From NCBI GenBank assembly GCA_017619275.1, contig JAFZSR010000075.1, positions 1 through 49,129 of the forward strand: a DNA stretch of 49,129 nt. Reading direction: 5' to 3'. A program made the translations under genes and the position numbers. The notes beneath the pieces were generated by a model. It saw nothing but the letters and a program-made list of their open reading frames with translations. It did not search any database and was not told the origin of the DNA. The DNA is from Prevotella sp. (GTDB taxonomy: Bacteria; Bacteroidota; Bacteroidia; Bacteroidales; Bacteroidaceae). This document shows positions 1 to 9,370 of this stretch, one piece after another. Position 1 is the stretch's first letter; the number at the start of each line of letters is the position of its first letter.

Positions 1-460
1 CATTGACAATTCTATTCTTTGCCTGCGGCGCTACACGCGCTCGGCTCTGCCGCTTGCTACCGAAGGGACGCAAGAATAACCACAAATGAACACAAATTAT
101 CCATAAATATTTTATCCTAATTATTTACGAGACATTCATGGCCAATTACGGATATTCAAGTAGCGTCGCAGACACATAAATATCCATTGACAATTCTATT
201 CTATGCCTGCGGCGCTACACAAATAACCACAAATGAACACGAATTTTTCATCAATATTTTATCCTAATTATTTACGAGACATTCATGACCAATTACGGAT
301 ATTCATGTAGCGTCGTAGACACATAAATATCCATTGGCAATTTAATTCTATGCCTGCGGCGCTACGCGAATAACCACAAATGAACACAAATTATCCATCA
401 ATATTTATGAGACATTCATGGCCAATTACGGATATTCATGTAGCGTCGCAGACACATAAA
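1..460. repeat. Three tandem copies of a 130-180 bp intergenic repeat
   Basis: Copies run approximately 1-184, 185-331 and 332-460. Each starts near CATTGACAATTCTATTCTAT and ends near CGCAGACACATAAA. Inside each copy TGCCTGCGGCGCTAC (20-34 in copy 1) is matched by an inverted partner GTAGCGTCGCAGACA (160-174), 13 of 15 positions, so each copy can fold into a long stem. Copy 1 carries about 40 extra bases that contain the 26-mer also found at 33952-33977. No open reading frame in this stretch looks real. Function unknown; this resembles a non-autonomous, array-forming repeat. Confidence 0.8.
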
Positions 461-482
461 ATTCAGGATTAATGGCTTTATA

Positions 483-514
483 TTTCGGTTTTCGCTAGAT
501 TCTTCGTACCTTTG
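483..514 (+). promoter_or_regulatory. Bacteroidetes-type promoter of the symporter gene
   Basis: A -7 element TACCTTTG lies at 507-514. A weak -33 element (TTTC, one mismatch to TTTG) lies at 483-486, 20 bases upstream. Transcription should start near 519-521. This favours the ATG at 538 over the upstream in-frame TTG at 523. Confidence 0.7.
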
Positions 515-537
515 CAGCAAAATTGGATTTTAGCCAC

Positions 538-1896
538 ATGGATACAATCAACGATTTCTTCTCGCTGCTCAGCTCACTGCTGTGGGGCTGGCCCATGATC
601 GTGCTGCTGCTGGGCACCCACGTGTTTCTCACCCTGCGCCTGGGAATCCCCCAGCGCAAGCTGCTGACGGGTATCCGCCTGTCGGTGCAGAAAGACAAGG
701 ACGCGCCGGGCGACGTGAGTCAGTTTGGGGCATTGGCCACCGCGCTGGCCGCCACCATCGGAACGGGAAACATCGTGGGCGTGGCAACGGCAGTGGCGCT
801 GGGAGGCCCCGGCGCTGTGCTATGGTGCTGGCTGACGGGCATCTTTGGCATGGCCACGAAGTATGCCGAGGGGCTGTTGGCAGTGAAGTATCGTGTGCGG
901 GGTGAAGATGGTCGCACCTACGGTGGACCGATGTATGCGCTGGAGCGTGGCTTAGGCATGAAGTGGCTGGCGCTGCTCTTCGCCGTGTTCACCGCGCTGG
1001 CATCGTTTGGCATCGGCTGCACGGTACAAGCCAACTCTATCGCCTTGCTGGCCAACGAGACCTTCGGTGTGCCCACCTGGGTGGTGGGGCTGTTCGTCTG
1101 CGTGCTCACGGCCTTGGTCATCATGGGCGGCGTGCGGGCCATTGCCCGCGTATGCACGGTGTTGGTGCCCTTCATGGCAGCACTCTACGTGCTGGGCTGT
1201 GTGGTCATCCTCGTACTGAATGGGGAATATGTGTGGCCGGCGCTACAGCTCATCGTCACCTCGGCGTTTAACCCGTCGGCGGCAGGTGGCGGCTTTGTAG
1301 GGGCTACGGTGATGATGGCGGCACGCTACGGCATCGCCCGCGGACTGTTCTCGAACGAGAGCGGCATGGGCAGCGCACCCATCGTGGCAGCTGCAGCGAA
1401 GACGCGCAACCCTGTGCGACAGGCGTTGGTGAGCAGCACGGGCACGTTCTGGGACACCGTGGTGATCTGTGCCCTCACCGGAATGGTGCTGGTGAGCAGC
1501 ATCCTGGCCTATCCCGACATCAGCTATGCCGACGGCGCCACGCTGACGAAGATGGCCTTCTCGAAGATACCCTACGTGGGAGCACCGCTGTTGGCCTTCG
1601 GCATCCTGACCTTCGCCTTCAGCACCATCCTGGGGTGGAGCTACTATGGCGAGAGTGCCGTGAACTACATCGAGCACCAGCGCCACAACCGCTTCTACCG
1701 CATCCTCTACATCGTGGCCCTATTCTTCGGTAGCATCATCAGCCTCGACATCATCTGGAACATCGCCGACTGCATGAACGCCCTCATGGCCATACCCAAC
1801 CTGGTGGCACTGCTGCTACTGAGCGGCGTGGCTGCCCGCGAAACAAAGAAGTATTTATGGGGCGGACGACTGGACGAGGACATGCCCGAGGAATAA
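538..1896 (+). CDS. Sodium/cation:alanine-glycine symporter (AGCS family)
   Basis: A 452-residue polytopic inner-membrane protein that should import alanine or glycine with Na+ or H+. The family signature is visible near residues 75-90 as GTGNIVGVATAVALGGPGAV, followed by a helix containing WCWLTGIFGMATKYAE. Another conserved block, SNESGMGSAPIVAAAAKTRN, lies in the middle of the protein. Hydrophobic segments run along the whole length and the size is normal for the family. ATG 538 is preferred to TTG 523 because the promoter predicts a transcript start near 520. The gene is monocistronic and converges on the SusD gene at 2260. The exact amino acid and coupling ion cannot be read from sequence. 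Confidence 0.93.
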   Translation: MDTINDFFSLLSSLLWGWPMIVLLLGTHVFLTLRLGIPQRKLLTGIRLSVQKDKDAPGDVSQFGALATALAATIGTGNIVGVATAVALGGPGAVLWCWLTGIFGMATKYAEGLLAVKYRVRGEDGRTYGGPMYALERGLGMKWLALLFAVFTALASFGIGCTVQANSIALLANETFGVPTWVVGLFVCVLTALVIMGGVRAIARVCTVLVPFMAALYVLGCVVILVLNGEYVWPALQLIVTSAFNPSAAGGGFVGATVMMAARYGIARGLFSNESGMGSAPIVAAAAKTRNPVRQALVSSTGTFWDTVVICALTGMVLVSSILAYPDISYADGATLTKMAFSKIPYVGAPLLAFGILTFAFSTILGWSYYGESAVNYIEHQRHNRFYRILYIVALFFGSIISLDIIWNIADCMNALMAIPNLVALLLLSGVAARETKKYLWGGRLDEDMPEE

Positions 1897-1949
1897 GACA
1901 ACGGATTAAAACGGATTATACGGATTAAACGGTCATTAAGACCAATTTA

Positions 1950-2103
1950 GGATAAACGACGCGCAGCCACTCCCCTCCTGAACCCTGCCCTTACGGGAAG
2001 GGGTTTGGGGTGGGGTCTCTAAAATCCTGCAAATGAAGAATATACAAACCCCACCCCTGCCCCTCCCCTTGAAGGGAGGGGAGTGGCTGCGCGTAGTTTA
2101 TCC
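1950..2103. repeat. MITE-like GC-rich inverted-repeat element between convergent genes
   Basis: The 1897-2259 gap starts with a short ACGGATT-type repeat (about 1905-1935). It is then filled by a 154-bp element whose ends, GGATAAACGACGCGCAGCCA and the complementary right end at 2079-2103, are inverted. Each half holds its own hairpin of C-rich and G-rich arms (CCCCTCC / GGAGGGG type), and the inner edges read GGGGTCTC and its complement. A second copy lies at 24231-24354. No transposase is present. The element sits between the 3' ends of the symporter and SusD genes. Confidence 0.8.
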
Positions 2104-2188
2104 CAGACCTATATAAAGCATTTCCTTTACACCAGTAGAATAAAAACGATTACATTTAGAGGAAATGGGGTTTAATGACCGTATAGGT

Positions 2189-2220
2189 AAAAAGAGAGGG
2201 GGGCGCAGCGCGTCCCCCTC
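2189..2220 (-). terminator. Intrinsic terminator of the FAS1/SusCD locus
   Basis: Read on the minus strand, an 11-bp GC-rich stem (arms 2210-2220 and 2196-2206, one mismatch) with a 3-base loop is followed by a T-rich run, CTCTCTTTTTACC. It lies 40 bases past the SusD stop codon at 2260. Confidence 0.8.
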
Positions 2221-2259
2221 GTCTCATTACATTGATTCCTTCCTTAAAAACAGGAATGG

Positions 2260-4092
2260 TTAGAAGCCGATTCTACCCTTCCACTTCATGTACCAGTTTT
2301 GCTGGTTGGTGAGGTCGACCTTGATCTCGCTGCGGGTGGCAGCTTCGTTGCCGGCTCCACCGCGCTTGTAGATCTGGTTGGCCAGGAACTGCCCTGGGTT
2401 GGGCTGGCGCAAAGCGAAGCGCATGATGTCGTAGAAGCGTGTGCCCTCGAAGGCGAACTCAAGTCCGTTCTCGTTGAGGAGCAGACTGTCGACATACTCC
2501 TGCTGCACAGCTACGGGAACAGCCACGTTGACGCTGTCCTGCATGACAGAGTCGGGGAACTGGTAGTACTCGTTCATGGGTGTCCAACCCGAGCCACGGG
2601 TGTGGATGCCAATCATGTTCTGCAGATCGGTAGGACGGGTGATGGCTCCATTGACATCGAGCACAGCATAGCGCACATCGGTGAAATTGAAGCGGCTGAG
2701 GAAGATGGAGTCCGACTCGGTGTTGTAGTAGGGCATGACCTCGCTGGCGATGACCCTGTTGCTGAGTCCCTTCTGCAGGATGAGGAAGGCCATGCGAGGA
2801 TAGCCGGCACCATTGAGGGCCTCGGCCAAGTGGAGATAGACGGTCATGTTGCGCCAGAGGTAGACGTGCTGCGAGTTTTCGCGATACTTCTCGATGCTCT
2901 GTGTGCGCACGCGCTCCTCGGTGTACTGGTCGTAGTTCCATCCTTCGCTCCACACCGACGGCAGACGCAGGTCGCCCGAGCGGTGCTCGTCGAGTCCGGC
3001 AGGAGCGTAGGTGACGCTGGTGCCATCGACGGAAAGGATGGCATTGGCCTGCGACTCTGACAGCTCGAACATGCCATTCGACGGCGTGATGCTCACGCGG
3101 TAGTTGTTTTCGCGGCGCGAGGTGAAGAGGTCGCGCAGCTCGCTATAGCTACCGGCGGCGGCAGTACTTCCGTAGGCAATCATGGTGATGAGCTCGTTGT
3201 TCTCTGTGATAGGATAGAGTCCCGAGAGACGACCACGGAAGAGGTTCTCGCCCGGATCCCAGCTGAGCCTGTCGGTGCTGGTGGGATAGGTGCTGTTGTC
3301 GCCGTTGCGCTCGCTGATGAACTGGAAGTACTGCAGTGCAGCCTGGCGATAGTCCTCCTTGTTGCCGGTGGCGCTGGCACGCCAGAGGTAGAGCTCGGCC
3401 CTGACAAGGCTCAAGGGGAAGAAGAGCTGCTTGGTGTCGCTGACGCCACTGATGTTGGTGATTCCATCGAGCGGGAACTTGTTGTTCAAGTCGGCGCGCA
3501 GGTTGGCAAGGTCGTTGATGAAATAGGTGCACACCTGCTGCAGGTCGGCAATCTGCGAATTCTCGGCCTCCTCGGCAGCCTCGCGGCTGAGCAGCGGCTC
3601 GGTGACGAAAGGCACCTGTCCATAGTTGAGCACCAGCTGCAGATAGGTCCATGCGCGGATGGCCTTCACGGCAGCAAACTCCTCCATGAGCACATACTCG
3701 TTGCGGTTGCGCAGCGACGTGTCGGCATGGGCAATGAAGTAGTTGCAGTTGTTGATGACGGCATAATAGTCGCTGGGGCGGTTGTACTTGTTGTCGTCGC
3801 TAATGCTGAAGGTAGCCAGCTCGCGCAGGTCGTTGTTGGCTTCACCGGTGAGGCTCACCAGGTCGCCGCGCACCTCGCCGAGCAGCACGGTGCGGTCGCC
3901 CAGCTCTTGTAGCTTGGCCAGGATGCCAGCCACGGAGTAGACGGTGTCGACGTTGTTGTTGAGGTGCTCCACGTCGTCGTAGAGCACATCGCTCGACTCC
4001 TGGTTGAAGAAATCCTCGCACGAGGTGAGGGTAGCGGAAATGCCGCAACACACGAGACAGCCACAGAAGAATTTATATGCTTTGGTAATCAT
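2260..4092 (-). CDS. SusD/RagB-family nutrient-binding outer-membrane lipoprotein (pair of 4134-7457)
   Basis: 610 residues. A lipoprotein signal peptide ends in the lipobox LTSC with Cys25, so the mature protein should be lipid-anchored on the cell surface. The fold is recognised from the TPR-like helical N-terminal half (conserved AIRAWTYLQLVLNYGQVPFV) and the C-terminal LEFAFEGTRFYDIMRFALRQ, both typical of SusD/RagB. SusD proteins cap the SusC TonB-dependent channel and capture ligand. Last gene of the seven-gene locus, 41 bases after the SusC gene and followed by a terminator. The ligand is unknown: no neighbouring degradative enzyme gives a hint. Confidence 0.95.
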   Translation of the reverse strand: MITKAYKFFCGCLVCCGISATLTSCEDFFNQESSDVLYDDVEHLNNNVDTVYSVAGILAKLQELGDRTVLLGEVRGDLVSLTGEANNDLRELATFSISDDNKYNRPSDYYAVINNCNYFIAHADTSLRNRNEYVLMEEFAAVKAIRAWTYLQLVLNYGQVPFVTEPLLSREAAEEAENSQIADLQQVCTYFINDLANLRADLNNKFPLDGITNISGVSDTKQLFFPLSLVRAELYLWRASATGNKEDYRQAALQYFQFISERNGDNSTYPTSTDRLSWDPGENLFRGRLSGLYPITENNELITMIAYGSTAAAGSYSELRDLFTSRRENNYRVSITPSNGMFELSESQANAILSVDGTSVTYAPAGLDEHRSGDLRLPSVWSEGWNYDQYTEERVRTQSIEKYRENSQHVYLWRNMTVYLHLAEALNGAGYPRMAFLILQKGLSNRVIASEVMPYYNTESDSIFLSRFNFTDVRYAVLDVNGAITRPTDLQNMIGIHTRGSGWTPMNEYYQFPDSVMQDSVNVAVPVAVQQEYVDSLLLNENGLEFAFEGTRFYDIMRFALRQPNPGQFLANQIYKRGGAGNEAATRSEIKVDLTNQQNWYMKWKGRIGF

Positions 4093-4133
4093 AATTATTC
4101 TTTATTATTTGTTCTTTAATCATTAGCACTGCG

Positions 4134-7100
4134 TTACAGGTTGATCTTCACACCAGCCACCACACTACGGCTCTGGCCCAGACGGCCCAGGTCGATGCCC
4201 TGGCCAATGACACTGCTGGTCATAGAGAACTCAGGATCGCTGCCGAGATACTTGGTGAACGTGAGCAAGTTGTTGCCCTGCACCCAGAACTGGAAGCCCT
4301 GGATATACTCGGACTTGATGGGGAGGTCGTAGCTGAGGGTGACCGACTTGAGGCGCAGGTAGGAACCGTCCTCAATCCAGCGGTCGCTGAAGCGGCCATT
4401 GCCCAGAGGATCCTGGAAGGTGATGCGAGGAATGTCGGTGACCTGGTCCTCAACCTGCCAGCGGCGCAGCAGAGCGGTGCTCTGGTTCATGAAGCGGCTG
4501 CCGCCTTCGAGCTGTGAGCGCAGGTAGTTGTAAACATCGTTGCCCAGCGAGTAGTTGAAGCGCACATCGAGCTTCAGGCGCTTCCAAGCCAGCGTGGTGA
4601 AGATGTTTCCGTAGATGTCGGGGTTGGGGTCGCCGATGACCATCTGGTCGGCATCGGTGATTTGTCCGTCGCCATTGAGGTCGGCAAAGTGCATGTCGCC
4701 AGCCTCGAAGTAGTTCTTGTCGACACCATTGTCGGAGAGGAAGTAGAGGCCCTTCTCGCCGGGAGCACCAGCAGCCTGGGCTTCCTCGGCATTCTTGAAC
4801 ACGCCGAGTGCCTTGTAGCCATAGAAGGCATTTGCCACCTGGCCCACCTCCGAGCGGATGGTAGCTCCGTAGATTTCGTTATCGACATAAGCCTTGCCAT
4901 CGGGCAGCTCGGTGAGCTTGTTCTTATAGTGGCCGGCGCTGGCGCCAATCTGCCACTGCCAGTCCTTCAAAGCGAGGAGCTTGGCCGTGAAGCTCACATC
5001 GAAGCCTTCGTTCTGCAGCTTACCGCCGTTGCTCCAGTTCTCATAGAGTCCGCTGAGGAATCCGAGCGACTGCTTGGTGAGCAGGTTGCTGGTGGTGGAA
5101 CGGAAGTAGTTGACGCTGAATCCCAGGCGGTCCTTGATGACGCTGGACTCCAAGCCGACGTTGAAGCGGCGTGTGGTCTCCCACTGGATCTTGGTGTTGC
5201 CAATGCCCTCGAAGGCCAGACCCGAGATACTCTTCAAGTACTGCATGGCGCGGAAGTAGGAACGCGATGCGTAGTAGTTGATGTCGTCGTTACCGCTGAC
5301 ATCGAATCCGGCCGACAGGCGCAAGTAGTTGATGCCATTGACGCGGGCCATCCAAGGCTCGTTGGTGATAACCCATGAAGCCTGCACGCCGGGGAAGATG
5401 CCCCAAGCGGCCTTGAACAGGTTGATGTCGCCACCATCCTGACCGAAGCGTGAAGAACCATCGACGGTGAGGTTGGCCTGCAGATAATAGCGGCTGAGGT
5501 AGTTGTACTCACCCTGCAGATACCACGACAGCGAGTTCCAGTTCTCGTTGATACCATCGAGCTTCATGTCGTTGCCAGTGTGGAAAGGCTGCTTATCGCT
5601 ACTGGTGTCGTAGCTGAGTGCCGAGCTGGAGGTGAAGCTCTCCCAGTTGATGCGGGCGCCGCCGAAGACGTGGAATAGATGGCCGTCGAAGCGCTTGTTC
5701 CAGTCGAGGCGTGTGTCGCTCATCACGGAGTTTTGCTTCGAAGCCAGGGTGCGCTTCTCGTTGTTGTGCGAGCGTCCCAGGCTGGCCACATAGTAGCTGG
5801 GCGTACCGTTCAAGGGGATGTAGAACATCTCGTTGGTGTTCACCAGATTGTAGCTGAAGTGCTCGCTGATGGAGAGTCGGCGATTGATTTGGTACTTCGG
5901 CGTGATGGTGAGGTTGAGCATGGAGTTCTCAAAACGGTTCTTGTTCTCGCCCTCGGAGTATTCCAGGATGGCAGCGGGGTTGCCCAGTCGCCAGTTGTAG
6001 CTGTTGTAGCGAGTCATCACCTCGTCGAGGTAGCTCTCGTTGGTGATATCGAACTTGGTTTCGGAGAAGCGTCCGGAGCCGGTCTCGTCGTGACCATAGC
6101 TGTAGGGGCTCATGAAAGGAGCCTTGACGTAGGCCAGGAACGAGGGGTTGCCAGGCGTGCCCTCTTCGTAGCCCGAGGGAGCACCGTCGCCGCGCAGGTC
6201 GCGGGTGACATTGCTGAACGAGGCATCGAAGCGCACATCGAGCTTCTGCGAGAGCGAGATGTCGGTATTGAAACGCACGTTCAGGCGGCCCATGCCGTTC
6301 TTCTTCATCGTGCTCTGCGCATTGCTGTAGCCCACCGAGAGGTTGTAGTTGGCCACGTCGTCACCACCCTCGATGTTGATGCCATAGTTCTGGGTGATAG
6401 CAGTGTGGTAGACATAGTCTTTCCAGTCGGTGTTCTGATGATACTGGTCGTAATAATAATAGGTGGGATCCTCGTTGAGGAACTTGAACTTGCGGATGGT
6501 GGTGTTGGTGGAGTTGAGCATCTCGGAGACATAGCTGCGATACTGCCCGGCATCCATCACCGACACAAACTTGGGTTCGAAGACGGCCGAAGCAGCGACG
6601 TTGGCCGTGATGCGCGTGGCCATCGACTTGTTGCGGCGCGTCTGAACGAGCACCACACCATTGGCACCCTTGGCACCATAGAGGGCAGTACCGTTGCGCA
6701 GCACTGTGACCTTCTCGATGTCGGCAGGGTTGATATTGGTGAGGATGTCGTTGAAGAATCCGTCGTGCAACAGCTCGCGGCCATACTGCTGGTCGACGAT
6801 GACACCATCGACCACCACAAGCGGCTGGGCGTTGACGTTGAGCGAGTTCAGACCCTGCACAAACATCACGTTGCCCACACCGGGAGTGCCGTTGCGGCTG
6901 ATGGTGTGAACGTAGGCACCCAGCTGGTTCTCAATCTCGTCCTTGATGTTGACGGCATTGGTGTACTTGAAGTTGGTAGCCTCCTGGTCGTTGCGCACGT
7001 TGGTTGTCGTGGTGTACTGTGCATCGAAGGTAGTGGGATAGAGCAGCACGTCCTTCTGGCGCTGGTCGGCGATGAGACCGATGCGAGTGGGGTTATGGTC

Positions 7101-7457
7101 GGGCGTGGTGACTATCAGAGCCGACGTAAAGAGGGGCACCTTGATGGAGAAGGTTCCGTCGTCCTCAGTAAGCACACTGTAGCCATCCACTTCGGCGGCA
7201 CGCACCATGGCACCTGCCACGGGCTGCAACGTGGTGGCATCGAAGACACGGCTGGTAACGGTGCGCGTCTCGTAATGCTTTTGAACAAAGACCTTCCTGA
7301 CAACAGGCGTTTCCTCCTCATCGTCGAAGTCGTCGAATTGTGCAAAAGACGACATGGGGAAAGCCACCATCAGCGATGCGAGAATGCAAAAATTCAAATA
7401 TTTAAATTTTAAAAAACTGTTCCGATTCATAGGGCATGATTTTTTTACATTGTTCAT
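4134..7457 (-). CDS. SusC/RagA-family TonB-dependent outer-membrane transporter
   Basis: 1107 residues from ATG 7457; an internal ATG at 7430 is an equally possible start for the signal peptide ending near residue 40 (SSFAQ). After the signal comes an acidic stretch, FDDFDDEEE, then a carboxypeptidase-regulatory-like domain (about 65-130, with TLQPVAGAMVRAAE and DDGTFSIKVP), a plug domain (about 165-285, VVVDGVIVDQQYG and IEKVTVLRNGTALYGAKGA), and a 22-strand-type beta barrel to the end. No STN domain is present, so it is not expected to signal to an anti-sigma factor. It should import a SusD-delivered ligand. It lies 20 bases after the FAS1 gene at 7478 and 41 bases before its SusD. Confidence 0.95.
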   Translation of the reverse strand: MNNVKKSCPMNRNSFLKFKYLNFCILASLMVAFPMSSFAQFDDFDDEEETPVVRKVFVQKHYETRTVTSRVFDATTLQPVAGAMVRAAEVDGYSVLTEDDGTFSIKVPLFTSALIVTTPDHNPTRIGLIADQRQKDVLLYPTTFDAQYTTTTNVRNDQEATNFKYTNAVNIKDEIENQLGAYVHTISRNGTPGVGNVMFVQGLNSLNVNAQPLVVVDGVIVDQQYGRELLHDGFFNDILTNINPADIEKVTVLRNGTALYGAKGANGVVLVQTRRNKSMATRITANVAASAVFEPKFVSVMDAGQYRSYVSEMLNSTNTTIRKFKFLNEDPTYYYYDQYHQNTDWKDYVYHTAITQNYGINIEGGDDVANYNLSVGYSNAQSTMKKNGMGRLNVRFNTDISLSQKLDVRFDASFSNVTRDLRGDGAPSGYEEGTPGNPSFLAYVKAPFMSPYSYGHDETGSGRFSETKFDITNESYLDEVMTRYNSYNWRLGNPAAILEYSEGENKNRFENSMLNLTITPKYQINRRLSISEHFSYNLVNTNEMFYIPLNGTPSYYVASLGRSHNNEKRTLASKQNSVMSDTRLDWNKRFDGHLFHVFGGARINWESFTSSSALSYDTSSDKQPFHTGNDMKLDGINENWNSLSWYLQGEYNYLSRYYLQANLTVDGSSRFGQDGGDINLFKAAWGIFPGVQASWVITNEPWMARVNGINYLRLSAGFDVSGNDDINYYASRSYFRAMQYLKSISGLAFEGIGNTKIQWETTRRFNVGLESSVIKDRLGFSVNYFRSTTSNLLTKQSLGFLSGLYENWSNGGKLQNEGFDVSFTAKLLALKDWQWQIGASAGHYKNKLTELPDGKAYVDNEIYGATIRSEVGQVANAFYGYKALGVFKNAEEAQAAGAPGEKGLYFLSDNGVDKNYFEAGDMHFADLNGDGQITDADQMVIGDPNPDIYGNIFTTLAWKRLKLDVRFNYSLGNDVYNYLRSQLEGGSRFMNQSTALLRRWQVEDQVTDIPRITFQDPLGNGRFSDRWIEDGSYLRLKSVTLSYDLPIKSEYIQGFQFWVQGNNLLTFTKYLGSDPEFSMTSSVIGQGIDLGRLGQSRSVVAGVKINL

Positions 7458-7477
7458 ATTTTAATTTTTACATCTCC

Positions 7478-9370
7478 TTAACGTTGCATATACCACCATC
7501 TGGTGACGCGGTCGGTGTACTGTCCGTGAGGATAAAGCATCACGCCAGGCGTGCCACGATGGGTGGGCTTGATTTCAGGCAGATCGGGCAGGGCGTCGAC
7601 CAGCTCCAGCGTGCCGTGAGGCACAAGCAGGAAGCAGTTGGCATACACCGTACGGGTGAACATCTTGTTACGCTGCTCGGGACTGGTGACGCGGGTCTCC
7701 ATGCGCAGGAGGATCTGCTTGTCCTCGTCGTCCAAGCCGTATGTGCAAACGGGGAACTTGTAGTCCTCGGCCAGCAACATATAGTACACACTGTCGGGAA
7801 CAGTGGTGAAGACGTCCTTACCATCGGGACCCTTGAGCACCTCGTCCTTCTGTCCGGGAATCTGCAGGGTGAAACGCAACTTGGTGGGAACACGCACATC
7901 GGCAATAGCGTTGCTATCGGCGGCCAACACAGGAGCCACCACCATGTAGATGTCGTAGCCAACATTGGAGAGCACGTCGCGCAGATAGTACAACACCTGA
8001 TGGTTGACGGTGCTGAAGTTGGGGCTATATTCTACAAATACATTGTTCCACAGCTTGTTGTAGAAGCGGCTGTTGTCGCTGTTCACATGATGGGGAATCT
8101 CGGAAACGGTGGGAACTTGGTCGCCATGGCTGTCGGCCATCTTGGAGAGTTCCTTGACGTTGCGAGCGTTGTTCACATCCACACGGATGAACTGGTTGAA
8201 GGTCATGCGCTTGTCGATGTTCCAACGAGTGGCCTTGCGCACCTCGCCATTGCTGCACTGCACAATATCGGTCTGTGCCAGCACGCCAGTAGGCTGCTCC
8301 AACGGCTTGCGATACTGGAAGTACTCAAAGGGCAGTCCGCCCCACTGTGACCTACGGCTGTTGTAGTCGCGAGAGCTACTCTCAGAGGTGCAGGAGTCTT
8401 GCAGCGTCTCGTCGCTGTTGAACGTGCGGCTGAAGGTGGTGCCTCGCATGATGGCCAAGCGCGAGTTGGTGTAGACAAACGAGTCGCGCTTGTCGATGCC
8501 TTCAGGATAGTTGAAGTAAGGCTCGTACTCCTCGATGAGTTCCTTCCACACCTCGTTTGTGGGAGCCACCATGATGTAGGAGCTGTCTTCGGAGTTGAGA
8601 CGGCCCAGATAGGTGAACAGCTCGTTGCGCGTCATGAAGACGGAGTCGAGATACTGTGTCTTACCGTCGACGATGCTGCCCGGCACACTGAGCTCGTCCT
8701 GGAACTCACGATAGTAGAAATGACTATCATAGAGGAATCTGTAGACGCTGTCGAGGTCGGGGTCCTTGCGAAGGTACTCGAACACGCTGGGCAGGTAGCT
8801 CACCTGGTCGGAAACCTTGAACAGGACACCGTTGGTGTAGAGCTGGTTCTTGGTGATGAAGCGGTTGCCGTCGATGCTCTCGTAGTTGAGCAGGGCGTAC
8901 TTACCGTTCATGAGCACGATGGAGTCGCTACCCATTCGTGATACGCTATGGTTGTAGAGTGACACGTGGTTATAGATGAACTCCTTCAGCGCGGTGTTGT
9001 CTTCCTCCACCACTTTCTCGGCCACCTGCTGCTTGTACTCGTCAATCAGGCGCTGCACCTGCTCTTTGGGCAGCTTGTCGTTGGTGGGTGCAAAAACGGT
9101 GAACACCTGACTGCTGTTGAGTGTCTTGTCGAATTCGCAGCCTTTAATAACCTCAGCAAAGTTTTTCAGGTCAGGGTCGTTATTAATGGCCTCCCAGAGT
9201 GTGCCCTCGTGCAGCGTGGCTTCGCCTTCGCCACCGCCCAGGCTCTCGTAGTGGTCATCCCAGGTGTCGGTGCAAGAGACCCCCACCCATCCTCCCCCTG
9301 CGAGGGGGAGGAGTATATAGACGAGGAAGTTGAAGAACTTCTTAGTCTTTATATTTAGGTATTGTTTCAT
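7478..9370 (-). CDS. FAS1 (fasciclin)-domain surface lipoprotein, two modules
   Basis: 630 residues with a lipoprotein signal ending GVSC (Cys33). Two FAS1 modules are suggested by the hallmark strands VFTVFAPTNDKL (near residue 85) and SYIMVAPTNEVWKEL (near 260), each followed by a helical and strand pattern typical of FAS1. Known FAS1 domains mediate adhesion or protein contacts. In Bacteroidetes they accompany some SusCD pairs, probably as accessory surface binding proteins. Residues 20-32 (LLPLAGGGWVGVS), the hydrophobic core of the signal peptide, are encoded by a GC-rich hairpin repeat. 20 bases before the SusC gene; same transcript likely. Confidence 0.85.
   Translation of the reverse strand: MKQYLNIKTKKFFNFLVYILLPLAGGGWVGVSCTDTWDDHYESLGGGEGEATLHEGTLWEAINNDPDLKNFAEVIKGCEFDKTLNSSQVFTVFAPTNDKLPKEQVQRLIDEYKQQVAEKVVEEDNTALKEFIYNHVSLYNHSVSRMGSDSIVLMNGKYALLNYESIDGNRFITKNQLYTNGVLFKVSDQVSYLPSVFEYLRKDPDLDSVYRFLYDSHFYYREFQDELSVPGSIVDGKTQYLDSVFMTRNELFTYLGRLNSEDSSYIMVAPTNEVWKELIEEYEPYFNYPEGIDKRDSFVYTNSRLAIMRGTTFSRTFNSDETLQDSCTSESSSRDYNSRRSQWGGLPFEYFQYRKPLEQPTGVLAQTDIVQCSNGEVRKATRWNIDKRMTFNQFIRVDVNNARNVKELSKMADSHGDQVPTVSEIPHHVNSDNSRFYNKLWNNVFVEYSPNFSTVNHQVLYYLRDVLSNVGYDIYMVVAPVLAADSNAIADVRVPTKLRFTLQIPGQKDEVLKGPDGKDVFTTVPDSVYYMLLAEDYKFPVCTYGLDDEDKQILLRMETRVTSPEQRNKMFTRTVYANCFLLVPHGTLELVDALPDLPEIKPTHRGTPGVMLYPHGQYTDRVTRWWYMQR

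Noticed and set aside
5679-7412. Plus-strand open frame of 577 codons opposite the SusC gene
   Set aside because: Antisense shadow caused by codon bias of the SusC gene; no promoter, no family motif.
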